Positions 15,104 through 22,381 of a stretch of 36,835 nucleotides of DNA are shown one piece after another. The translations under genes were made by a program, and so were the position numbers. Under the pieces are notes generated by a model. The model did not search any database and had not been told where the DNA came from. It saw only the letters and a program-made list of their open reading frames with translations. Position 1 is the first letter of the stretch. Every line of letters begins with the position of its first letter. This DNA comes from Desulfatirhabdium sp964549995 (lineage in GTDB: Bacteria; Desulfobacterota; Desulfobacteria; Desulfobacterales; Desulfatirhabdiaceae), in contig CAZJXF010000018.1 in the NCBI GenBank assembly GCA_964549995.1, positions 1-36,835 of the forward strand. Reading direction: 5' to 3'.

Positions 15104-16315
15104 TCAAAAAGTGAATTTGATCACCATGACGGTCATGTCGTCTTCCTGTTCGCCTTCCGCTTGAAATTCCGTAACTGCATCCAGAATGGAGAGAACCAGC
15201 ATTTTGGCCGAAATTTCGGCGAATTTTCGAACCACTTCCTTCAGGCCATCTTTGCCGAAATATTTTCCTTCTGGATTTCGGGCTTCTATAATCCCATCCG
15301 AAAACAGCACAATGATTTGGCCCGGTTTGATGGAAATCGAACTCTCGGGAAAATGAACATCATCCCATAAACCCAGCGGCGTGCCCTCTCCAGAGAGTTC
15401 ATGGAAAGTATCAGTATCCGGATCGTACAACAGGCCGGGATTATGCCCGGCCCTGACCCATTCGATCCGCCGGTGCTGCAGATCAATCCGCAGCAGCAAC
15501 AGTGTCATGAATTGACAACTGATTTCCATATCCTTCGTGTACTGACGGTTCACATCCAGAAGAATGGCTTCGAGGCTGCCGGGCATGGATGCCCGAAGCC
15601 GCAGCATACCCCGAGCGTTGGCCATGAGGATCGCCGCCGGCAGCCCGTGACCGGCTACATCACCGACGGTGACGCAGATTTTTTCGGTGCTATCGGTACA
15701 CAGATAGTCGTAGTAATCCCCACCGGTTTCATCGCTGTACAAGGTCATGGCGTCGATATCGACGCCTGAAACGACAGGCGGCTTCAGGGGGAGCAGCCTG
15801 CGCTGAATTTCGGTGGTTACGGCAAGCGCCTGGCGAATCCGATAATGGTCTTTGAGCCGGGGTCCGATGGAATTAAGCACGCGTGCGATCTCGCCAAACT
15901 CGTCTTTTCGATCGACGGGGACATCGGTATCAAAAACGCCGGCTGCAATCCGTCTGGCTTTTTCCGACAAGGGTTCAAGGATCCCAATGATTCGTATGGA
16001 AAACCAAAAACTGCATGCAGCAGCCAAAAGGCTTAACGTGGTCAGGAAAAATGCGGTGAGATTTTCGATCCTTGCGATGCGTCGCTGAATATCCGCCCGA
16101 AGCCGGTCAAAACGATCCCGTCGATCATTGTCGGTTGAAATCTCGGGTTTCGAGTGGATATCGATCGAACCAGCATCCTGTTCAACCATGGCTACTTGTT
16201 TCAGCAGCGCCTCACCCATGGCACGAACGTTGTGGATTCCATAGGTTCGAACAGCCACCATTGGCAATACAGACAGGCCCAGTAGCAGCAACAACAATTG
16301 GGTACGAAATCGCAT
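15104..16315 (-). CDS. HAMP-PP2C (SpoIIE/RsbU-type) serine phosphatase
   Basis: The 403-residue membrane protein has an N-terminal helix (TQLLLLLLGLSVLPMVAVRT), a ~70-residue periplasmic segment, a second helix (FFLTTLSLLAAACSFWFSI), a HAMP domain and a cytoplasmic PP2C phosphatase domain. In the phosphatase, YSDETGGDYYDY, VGDVAGHGLPAAILMA, and the final EQEDDMTVMVIK carry the metal-binding aspartates of the SpoIIE family. Such proteins dephosphorylate an STAS anti-anti-sigma protein in partner-switching control. No STAS or anti-sigma gene is adjacent, so the partner is elsewhere. The ATG at 16315 has GGAGC upstream and is preferred over a GTG nine codons earlier. Confidence 0.88.
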   Translation of the reverse strand: MRFRTQLLLLLLGLSVLPMVAVRTYGIHNVRAMGEALLKQVAMVEQDAGSIDIHSKPEISTDNDRRDRFDRLRADIQRRIARIENLTAFFLTTLSLLAAACSFWFSIRIIGILEPLSEKARRIAAGVFDTDVPVDRKDEFGEIARVLNSIGPRLKDHYRIRQALAVTTEIQRRLLPLKPPVVSGVDIDAMTLYSDETGGDYYDYLCTDSTEKICVTVGDVAGHGLPAAILMANARGMLRLRASMPGSLEAILLDVNRQYTKDMEISCQFMTLLLLRIDLQHRRIEWVRAGHNPGLLYDPDTDTFHELSGEGTPLGLWDDVHFPESSISIKPGQIIVLFSDGIIEARNPEGKYFGKDGLKEVVRKFAEISAKMLVLSILDAVTEFQAEGEQEDDMTVMVIKFTF

Positions 16316-16360
16316 GGGTAGCTCCAGTTTCGATAAAAACACATGGCAAAAGGCATCACG

Positions 16361-16684
16361 TCATAGATGATGGCATCGCAAAAAGTCAGGCCCTCTCATT
16401 TGACCCGCAGGAAGGCGGGTGAATTTTGCTCAGCAGCGGAAAAACTCAGCAGCCCGAGCTCGTAGGATCGGGCGGATGGCCAGAATGAAAAGAATGGTTT
16501 GCTGGTTTCCAACATACTGTATTTCAATCCAAAATAAACGAATTGCCTCCGCCCGATCCAACGATCTCCGGCTGCTTCAAACAGTTTGCGTTGCTTCGCA
16601 AAACACCACCCGCCCTCCTGTTGGAGGCCCGGCTTTGAAGGAAAAGCGGTGGTTACCGGCTCGTTGCGATCCCATCAATGATTT
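16361..16684 (-). mobile_element. Complete foldback MITE-like element (304 bp)
   Basis: The body is 16371-16674. The left flank is TCATAGATGA, matching the family target pattern. The right flank reads TCAATGATTT, which would equal the left copy if three bases (TAG) had been lost. The central spacer matches that of the 14598-14901 copy in inverted orientation (GTTTGCTGGTTTCCAACATA). It lies upstream of both the phosphatase (minus) and the aminotransferase (plus). The remaining gap to 16998 contains short inverted repeats (for example ATACCC/GGGTAT near 16900) but no recognised RNA. Confidence 0.85.
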
Positions 16685-16998
16685 CTATCGCCACTTCAAT
16701 CCCAAAAGTGGTTTGGATTCGTCCATACTGCAATCGACGGACCAACTGTAATAACTCAAAGAACCCAGGAGGTTAAATACAATTGGAGCTATGGGGAAAC
16801 CATATACAAACCCCTATTCTATTGCCAGACTCGTTTGGAAAATAGGCAATTTTGTTTGACTCAGACTATTGAGGTACGTTAGAAGAAAAGCCGAAACGAT
16901 ACCCAGTGAGGCTGATCGGGTATGATTTTGGGTACCTGGTCCTTGCCGAACCCCGTCTGATCGATTGAATCAATTTCAGGTTTTCATGGAATTCATGT

Positions 16999-18324
16999 AT
17001 GAAACGACCCGTTCAGAAAACACAAATCCCGGGACCTAAAGCCCTTGAATGGATCTCCCGTGACGGGAAAATCCTCTCTCCATCGCTTCCCAGGGAATAT
17101 CCCCTGGTCGCTCTTCGCGGAAAAGGGCAGTGGATCGAAGATATTGATGGAAACGAATACCTCGATTTTACGTCCGGTATTGCCGTCTGCAATACCGGCC
17201 ATTGCCATCCCGATATCGTCAGAGCCATCCAGGAGCAGGCTGCACAATTGATTCATATGTGCGGTTCCGATTTCTATCACCTTCCCATGATTCGCATTGC
17301 TGAACGGCTGGCTGCGATTGCTCCTGGGGCGTTCGAAAAGCGAGTCCTTCTGGCCAATTCCGGAGCGGAAGCCGTCGAAGCCGGGTTCAAGCTTTCCCGA
17401 TGGCACAGTGGACGGGACAAGGCCATCGCCTTTTTGGGGGCTTTTCATGGTCGTACCATGGGCGCCCTTTCGCTGACAGCCTCCAAGGCCGTTCAGCGAA
17501 AAGGCTTCAGCTCCTTTGTTCCCGGCATCCATCATGTTCCTTACGCTCATTGCTATCGTTGCGCTTTTCGGTTGACCTATCCTTCCTGTGATTTCGAGTG
17601 TGTCCGCTTTATCGAAGCCCACTTGTTCCGAACGATTCTTCCTGCCGAAGAAGTGGCCGTCATTGTGATCGAGCCGATTCAGGGAGAAGGCGGATATGTG
17701 GTTCCACCGCCTGGATATCACGAACGGCTCAAACGGCTTGCCGAAACCTACGGCATACTGTACATGGTCGACGAAATTCAAACCGGCATGGGACGAACCG
17801 GGAAGTTGTTCGCCATGGAACATTTCGGCGTTGCGGCGGACCTTGTTACCATGGCAAAGGGGATTGCATCGGGAATGCCGCTCAGTGCCCTGGTCGCAAG
17901 GGCTGAGGTCATGGACTGGACACGGGGGGCTCATGGGTCGACCTATGGGGGGAACCCGTTGGCCTGTGCAGCGGCTCTGGCATCCCTCGATGTCCTTCAT
18001 GCTGGATTGATCGAAAATGCCGATGTGATGGGGCGTAGATTGCGGGATGGGCTCCAAACCCTGAGCGGCCGATATGAGTGCATGGGCGATGTGCGGGGTC
18101 TGGGGTTGATGCAAGCCGTCGAATTTGTGACGGACCGGATCAAAAAGATTCCGGACAAGAGCCTTCGCGATCAGGTGCTGTATGGGTGCTTTCAGAAAGG
18201 GCTGCTACTCTTAAGCTGCGGAGAGAGTGTCATTCGGTTCTGTCCGCCATTGATGGTTTCGTCGGAGGATATCGATCTTGCACTCGAAATCTTCGAATCC
18301 GTCGTGAAGGCACACAGCGGATGA
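16999..18324 (+). CDS. Class III PLP-dependent aminotransferase (acetylornithine/4-aminobutyrate type)
   Basis: This is a 441-residue fold-type I enzyme. It has the cofactor phosphate loop NSGAEAVEAG, the PLP-ring aspartate in YMVDEIQTGMGRTG, and the Schiff-base lysine Lys287 in MAKGIASGMPL. A Cys-containing insert (HCYRCAFRLTYPSCDF) is typical of the branch close to archaeal 4-aminobutyrate/ornithine aminotransferases and broad amino-acid racemases. It transfers an omega- or alpha-amino group to 2-oxoglutarate or pyruvate. Its stop overlaps the start of an amino-acid ABC ATPase, so it probably metabolises the imported amino acid, perhaps a basic one. The ribosome-binding site is weak (GGAA), so the start is likely but not certain. 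Confidence 0.9.
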   Translation: MKRPVQKTQIPGPKALEWISRDGKILSPSLPREYPLVALRGKGQWIEDIDGNEYLDFTSGIAVCNTGHCHPDIVRAIQEQAAQLIHMCGSDFYHLPMIRIAERLAAIAPGAFEKRVLLANSGAEAVEAGFKLSRWHSGRDKAIAFLGAFHGRTMGALSLTASKAVQRKGFSSFVPGIHHVPYAHCYRCAFRLTYPSCDFECVRFIEAHLFRTILPAEEVAVIVIEPIQGEGGYVVPPPGYHERLKRLAETYGILYMVDEIQTGMGRTGKLFAMEHFGVAADLVTMAKGIASGMPLSALVARAEVMDWTRGAHGSTYGGNPLACAAALASLDVLHAGLIENADVMGRRLRDGLQTLSGRYECMGDVRGLGLMQAVEFVTDRIKKIPDKSLRDQVLYGCFQKGLLLLSCGESVIRFCPPLMVSSEDIDLALEIFESVVKAHSG

Positions 18325-19118
18325 AGGAAACTGCGGACATGACCCCAAAGCAGGCCATCGTCGTCAAAAACATTCACAAACGATTTGGCTCTCTCGAAGT
18401 GCTGAAGGGGGTCTCCCTTGCTGCCAACGAAGGGGACGTCATCGCCTTGATCGGCTCAAGCGGTTCCGGAAAGAGCACGCTGCTGCGATGCATCAATCTT
18501 CTGGAAAAGCCCGATTCGGGAGACATCTACATTGCGGGCGAGCATGTACGGCTGACCGTCAACCGAAGAGGAGAGACGGTTCCTCAGGACCGCAGGCAGG
18601 TGGACCGGATTCGTACACGACTCGGCATGGTGTTTCAGCATTTCAACCTGTGGAGCCACATGACCATTCTTGAAAATATCATCGAGGCGCCGGTGCATGT
18701 GATGAAACGCCCCAAGAAGGAGGCGATCGAACTGGCCATGGTCCTCCTGGCCAAGGTCGGCATCGAAGGCAAGGCGGACTGTTATCCTTCCCAGCTCTCG
18801 GGGGGGCAGCAGCAACGGGTGGCTATCGCACGCGCTCTGGCCATGGAGCCTGCCGCCCTTCTGGTCGATGAGCCGACATCGGCACTGGATCCCGAGCTGG
18901 TTGGGGAGGTGCTTCGGGTCATGCAGCAACTGGCGGAAGAAGGGCGAACGATGATCATTGCGACCCATGAAATGGAATTCGCTAGACAGGTATCCACCCA
19001 AGTCATGTTTCTGCACAACGGGATCGTCGAGGATCAGGGGCCACCGGATTACATCTTTGGCAATCCGCGTTCCGAACGCTGCAGGCAGTTTCTTTCCGGC
19101 ATTCTATCGAAGCGGTAA
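18321..19118 (+). CDS. Polar amino-acid ABC transporter ATP-binding protein (HisP/GlnQ type)
   Basis: This is a 265-residue ABC ATPase. It has Walker A GSSGSGKST, Q-loop GMVFQHFNLWSHMT, signature LSGGQQQR, Walker B ALLVDEPTSALD and the switch histidine in IIATHEMEFA. The insertion between Walker A and Q-loop (VRLTVNRRGETVPQDRRQVD) is characteristic of the HisP/AotP group for basic amino acids. The ATG overlaps the aminotransferase stop (ATGA), so longer upstream frames are artefacts. It energises the permease encoded at 20462. Confidence 0.94.
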   Translation: MKETADMTPKQAIVVKNIHKRFGSLEVLKGVSLAANEGDVIALIGSSGSGKSTLLRCINLLEKPDSGDIYIAGEHVRLTVNRRGETVPQDRRQVDRIRTRLGMVFQHFNLWSHMTILENIIEAPVHVMKRPKKEAIELAMVLLAKVGIEGKADCYPSQLSGGQQQRVAIARALAMEPAALLVDEPTSALDPELVGEVLRVMQQLAEEGRTMIIATHEMEFARQVSTQVMFLHNGIVEDQGPPDYIFGNPRSERCRQFLSGILSKR

Positions 19119-19135
19119 AGCAGGTCTGTAAGAAT

Positions 19136-19151
19136 GGGAAGGCATCTTCCC
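19136..19151 (+). promoter_or_regulatory. Small intercistronic hairpin
   Basis: GGGAAG-GCAT-CTTCCC lies between the ABC ATPase and binding-protein genes. There is no T-run directly after it. It may mark an mRNA processing point. Confidence 0.4.
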
Positions 19152-19252
19152 TCTGACTTTTACCAGGTTGTAGGAACGTCTTTTTCTGCCGGGATGTTCT
19201 TCCATCGTGACCCGATACCCATTGTTCAACCTCAACAAAAGGAGATGGCAGT

Positions 19253-20035
19253 ATGAAACGATCGTTCATCGTATGGTGTGTTGCGCTGATGAGTCTGTGC
19301 TTGATGGTAAATGCATTTGCAGCGGACAAGAAGAAGCTGCGCATCGGAACCGAAGGTGCTTATCCGCCTTTCAACATGGTGAACAAGGAAGGCAAGGTAG
19401 AGGGTTTCGATATCGATATCGCCCGTGCACTCTGTAAGGAAATGAATATGGAACCCGTTTTCGTCGTTCAGGACTGGGACGGACTCATTCCGGGGCTCAT
19501 CGCCAAGAAATTCGACTGCATCATCGCCTCGATGTCGATTACGGACGAACGCAAGCAGAAAGTCGATTTCACGGATAAATACTATTTGACACCTGCACGT
19601 TTCGTTGCCAAGAAAGGGGCCGGGTTCACCATTTCCAAAGAAGGCCTCAAAGGAAAGACCATCGGCGTCCAGCGGGCGACCATCCATGAGAATTTTGCAA
19701 ACGACATGTTCGGGGATGTGGCGACCATCAAGGCCTATGCCACCCAGGATGAGGCAAACATGGACCTTGTTGCCGGACGGGTTGATCTCGTGGTTGCGGA
19801 TGCAACGGTGTTGGAAGGCGGTTTTCTGAATACCGATGCCGGAAAAGACTTTGAATTTACGGGACCGGATTTCAAGGATAAGAAGTGGTTCGGTGAAGGC
19901 ATCGGCATCGCCGTTCGAAAAAGCGACAAGGAATTGCGGGAAAAATTGAACAAGGCCATCAAGGCCATCCGGGCAAACGGCGAGTATCAGAAGATCAATG
20001 CCAAATATTTTAAATTCGATGTTTACGGGGACTGA
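19253..20035 (+). CDS. Polar amino-acid ABC transporter periplasmic binding protein (SBP_bac_3)
   Basis: This 260-residue exported protein has a signal peptide (MKRSFIVWCVALMSLCLM, cleavage after AFA). The mature domain starts LRIGTEGAYPPFN, with family features GFDIDIARALC, DGLIPGLIAKKFDCIIASMS, and GKTIGVQRATIHENF. This is the class III (HisJ/ArtJ-like) binding-protein family for amino acids. TEGAYPPFN is typical of lysine/arginine/ornithine/histidine binders, which fits the basic-amino-acid-type ATPase, but the ligand is not proven. AGGAGA lies upstream of the ATG. A strong hairpin and a mobile element follow the gene. Confidence 0.93.
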   Translation: MKRSFIVWCVALMSLCLMVNAFAADKKKLRIGTEGAYPPFNMVNKEGKVEGFDIDIARALCKEMNMEPVFVVQDWDGLIPGLIAKKFDCIIASMSITDERKQKVDFTDKYYLTPARFVAKKGAGFTISKEGLKGKTIGVQRATIHENFANDMFGDVATIKAYATQDEANMDLVAGRVDLVVADATVLEGGFLNTDAGKDFEFTGPDFKDKKWFGEGIGIAVRKSDKELREKLNKAIKAIRANGEYQKINAKYFKFDVYGD

Positions 20036-20094
20036 TGTCGAGGTCCGACCGTAATACGGTTGCGAGATTCACGTTCACGGTGATTTTTTGATGC

Positions 20095-20124
20095 ATTGGG
20101 GCGACGTCATTCTGTCGCCCCAAT
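20095..20124 (+). promoter_or_regulatory. Stable hairpin after the binding-protein gene
   Basis: An 11-bp perfect stem (ATTGGGGCGAC / GTCGCCCCAAT, 8-nt loop) is not followed by a T-run. It probably protects the binding-protein mRNA 3' end rather than terminating transcription. Confidence 0.6.
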
Positions 20125-20143
20125 CACTGTTTGTGGCCATTCA

Positions 20144-20469
20144 TCATGCTTGATGGGCTCGCAAAAAGTCGCCACTTACCGATTTTCCTCCAATGTCGGG
20201 CTTCCAGCAGGAGGGCGGGTGGTGTTTTGCGAAGCAGCGGAAACGTGTTTGAAGCAGCCGGAGATCGTTGGATCGGGCGGACGTGCTTCATCCATTTTCG
20301 CATGAAAAACAGTAGGTTGCCTTTCAGAAAACCTTCGTTTCCATCTTGGCCATCCGCCCGATCCTACGAGATCGGGCTGCTGAGTTTTTCCGCTGCGCAA
20401 GCAAAATGCACCCGCCCTCCTGCGGGTCAACCAAGAGCATCTGACCTTTTGCGAGTCCATCATGCTTGA
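20144..20469 (+). mobile_element. Complete foldback MITE-like element (306 bp) inserted at the permease start codon
   Basis: The body is 20154-20459, flanked by perfect direct repeats TCATGCTTGA (20144-20153 and 20460-20469). The right repeat contains the ATG of the permease gene. The ends are TGGGCTCGCAAAAAGTC and, inverted, TGGACTCGCAAAAGGTC. Each ~115-bp half is an imperfect inverted copy of the other: GCAGGAGGGCGGGTG, AGCAGCGGAAA and ATCGGGCGGA blocks occur in order from both ends. The right half also has the perfect hairpin GCCCGATC-CTACGA-GATCGGGC. There is no transposase gene; open frames through it are by-products. Confidence 0.92.
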
Positions 20470-21151
20470 TCTAAAGGGATATGGTTGGCTCCTTTGGGAA
20501 GGAGCCGGACAGACGGTTCTTGTAGGACTGGCATCTATGGCCATTGCCATGATTCTGGGTCTATTTGGCGCGTGGGGAAGACTTTCTCGCTCCAAGGCGG
20601 CTCAGGTACTTGCCGGACTGTACACGACCGTCATTCGTGGGGTGCCTGAATTGGTTATCATCTTGTTGGTGTATTATGGGGTGCCTACGCTGATCCAGGA
20701 TGTCGGGGAAGCCATTGGGATCGATACCGTGATTGATTTCAACCCGTTTATGGCGGGTGTTGCGACCATTGGATTCATTTATGGCGCCTTTTCGACGGAG
20801 GTGTTTCGGGGGAGCTTCCTGGCTGTCCCCAAAGGACAAATGGAGGCCGCCCGTGCCCTCGGTATGAGCCGGGTTCAGGGATTCTTCCGGATCGTGCTTC
20901 CCCAGATGTGGCGATTTGCTCTTCCAGGTCTGGGAAATGTCTGGATGGTTCTGATCAAGGCTACAGCCCTGGTTTCCGTCATCCAGCTTCCCGAGCTGAT
21001 GCGAAATGCGGATATCGCCTCCCGTTCCACCAAGCTCCCCTTTACCTGCTATTTTGCAGCATCCCTCCTGTATCTGGGCATTACCATTCTTTCGATTCTG
21101 CTTCAGAAAAAAGCCGAAGCCTGGGCGAATCGCGGTATCCGAAAGGCTTAA
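20462..21151 (+). CDS. Polar amino-acid ABC transporter permease (HisQ/ArtQ type)
   Basis: This is a 229-residue permease with five hydrophobic segments. It has the conserved TVIRGVPELVIILLVYYG (the RGTPE-type motif) and the EAA loop EAARALGMSRVQGFFRIVLP that contacts the ATPase. Length and motifs fit HisQ-type subunits. Most basic-amino-acid systems also need a HisM partner, which is not found here. The start ATG lies within the 10-bp target duplication of the mobile element, so the original leader has been displaced by 316 bases. The region before the ATG is TTTTGCGAGTCCATC, with only a GAG as possible ribosome-binding site. Confidence 0.92.
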   Translation: MLDLKGYGWLLWEGAGQTVLVGLASMAIAMILGLFGAWGRLSRSKAAQVLAGLYTTVIRGVPELVIILLVYYGVPTLIQDVGEAIGIDTVIDFNPFMAGVATIGFIYGAFSTEVFRGSFLAVPKGQMEAARALGMSRVQGFFRIVLPQMWRFALPGLGNVWMVLIKATALVSVIQLPELMRNADIASRSTKLPFTCYFAASLLYLGITILSILLQKKAEAWANRGIRKA

Positions 21152-21244
21152 GAGGCGCCTTCCTTACTGTCAGCCACTTTGATTGGTTTCTTTGATTTTT
21201 TCATGCTTTTGCCTTCCAATTGACAGGTCAGATGATTATCGATA

Positions 21245-21510
21245 TTGGATAGACGCGTAAAAAGTCAGTGAGTCTCCAGTGAGCCGCATGGGAGCGGATA
21301 CACCTTTTTCGCTGCATCGGAAAAACTCAACCGCCCGATCTCGTAAAGTTGGGCATGCAGCCGGACGCTCCAAGAAAGAGCATTTCATCGGAATCGTAGG
21401 CTTTTCAGAAACAAGCCGAAGCTCGCTGCATGCCCGGCTCAACGATCTCCAGCGGCTTTAAACAAGTTTCCGCTGCAGCATCAATAGGTCCGCGTCCATG
21501 ATGCTCAGGT
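21245..21510 (+). repeat. Diverged variant-B element remnant
   Basis: The remnant begins CGTAAAAAGTCAGTGAGTCTC, continues GAGCCGCATGGGAGCGGATA, and later shows CCGCCCGATCTCGTAAAG and AACGATCTCCAGCGGCTTTA-type blocks in family order, then TTTCCGCTGC. Both ends are degraded. It fills most of the gap between the permease and the DUF29 gene, where a HisM-type gene would be expected. Confidence 0.6.
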
Positions 21511-21560
21511 CGGGAAGCGCTATTGTGCTCAAGCAGGGAGGGTGAAAGAGGAGGCACACC

Positions 21561-21974
21561 ATGAGCTTATACGAAAAGGATTTTTACCTGTGGACAATCG
21601 AACAGGCAAACCTCATGAGGGCTGGGGCGCTGTCACAGTTGGACATTGAGAACCTGATTGAGGAAGTGGAAAGCATGGGTAAAAGTCAGAAGAAGGAGCT
21701 GTTCAGTAGGATCGCGGTGTTGCTGCTGCACTTGCTCAAATGGGATTATCAGCCCGATCAGCGTTCTGGAAGCTGGAAAAGCACGATGTTGACTCAAAGA
21801 CGGGAAATTAAGTTCTTGTTAGCTGATAATCCGAGTCTGAAAAGGCTTATTCCAGATGCAGTGGCTTCTGTTTACCAAGACTCCAGACTGGCTGCTGCCG
21901 CTGAAACCGGGTTACCTGAATCGGTATTTCCGGAAACCTGTCCGTACACCATCGAACAGATTATGGGGGAATAG
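21561..21974 (+). CDS. DUF29 family protein
   Basis: The 137-residue cytoplasmic, helix-rich protein matches the DUF29 pattern. That pattern is an N-terminal YEKDFYLWTIEQANLMRAG, then the conserved DIENLIEEVESMGKSQKKEL, then LLLHLLKWDYQPDQRSGSW, and an RREI..LL.NPSL segment. The family is common in cyanobacteria and proteobacteria, often near mobile elements, and has no established function. GGAGG lies about seven bases upstream of the ATG. It stands alone between a repeat remnant and tRNA-Ala. From 21975 to 22140 I see nothing definable. Confidence 0.85.
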   Translation: MSLYEKDFYLWTIEQANLMRAGALSQLDIENLIEEVESMGKSQKKELFSRIAVLLLHLLKWDYQPDQRSGSWKSTMLTQRREIKFLLADNPSLKRLIPDAVASVYQDSRLAAAAETGLPESVFPETCPYTIEQIMGE

Positions 21975-22140
21975 ATTCACAGTTCCGTGTCCTTGGTAAG
22001 ACCAAGCGCGAGGAGATAGGCCAAGTAAACGGATGTTAGCGGTTTCCTAAACATAGAAGCAGTAACGCATTTACCTGCTTTCTTGTATTGGGTTTCGTGA
22101 GGCCGGTAACGGAAAACCTTGTGCCGGAAGCCTGTTAAAC

Positions 22141-22172
22141 GAAAAAGGGTTAGGCGATGTGCCTAACCCTTT
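22141..22172 (-). terminator. Rho-independent terminator of tRNA-Ala
   Basis: A perfect 12-bp stem (AAAGGGTTAGGC / GCCTAACCCTTT, 5-nt loop) is followed on the minus strand by TTTTTC. It lies 12 bases after the tRNA 3' end. Confidence 0.88.
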
Positions 22173-22183
22173 GTGCTTTTTGA

Positions 22184-22259
22184 TGGTGGAGCTGAACGGG
22201 ATCGAACCGTCGACCTCATGACTGCCAGTCATGCGCTCTCCCAGCTGAGCTACAGCCCC
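22184..22259 (-). tRNA. tRNA-Ala (anticodon GGC)
   Basis: This is a 76-nt cloverleaf on the minus strand with encoded CCA. The acceptor GGGGCTG pairs with CAGCTCC and includes the G3-U70 wobble that identifies alanine. The D arm is GCTC..GAGC, the anticodon arm CATGA-CTGGCAG-TCATG with anticodon GGC, and the T arm GACGG-TTCGATC-CCGTT. Confidence 0.97.
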
Positions 22260-22381
22260 ATGCGTTTGAAGCTTTGGCTTAATAAACAAATTCATTCCCG
22301 ATGTCAACCGAAAAAGCGAAAAAGCGGGCTCTATTGGCGTTATGGGAAAATGGAAATACAGCCTTGCAAGCGTTGCGGCTG

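Noticed and set aside
16740..16998. Possible riboswitch upstream of the aminotransferase
   Set aside because: Short hairpins exist (ATACCC/GGGTAT), but none of the lysine, glycine, guanidine or SAM aptamer hallmarks could be found.
20176..20595. Similar ORFs inside two complete repeat copies (also 34782-35069)
   Set aside because: The frames are alike because the elements are recent copies. They lack ribosome-binding sites, run through inverted-repeat arms on both strands, and are broken in older copies, so no protein is indicated.
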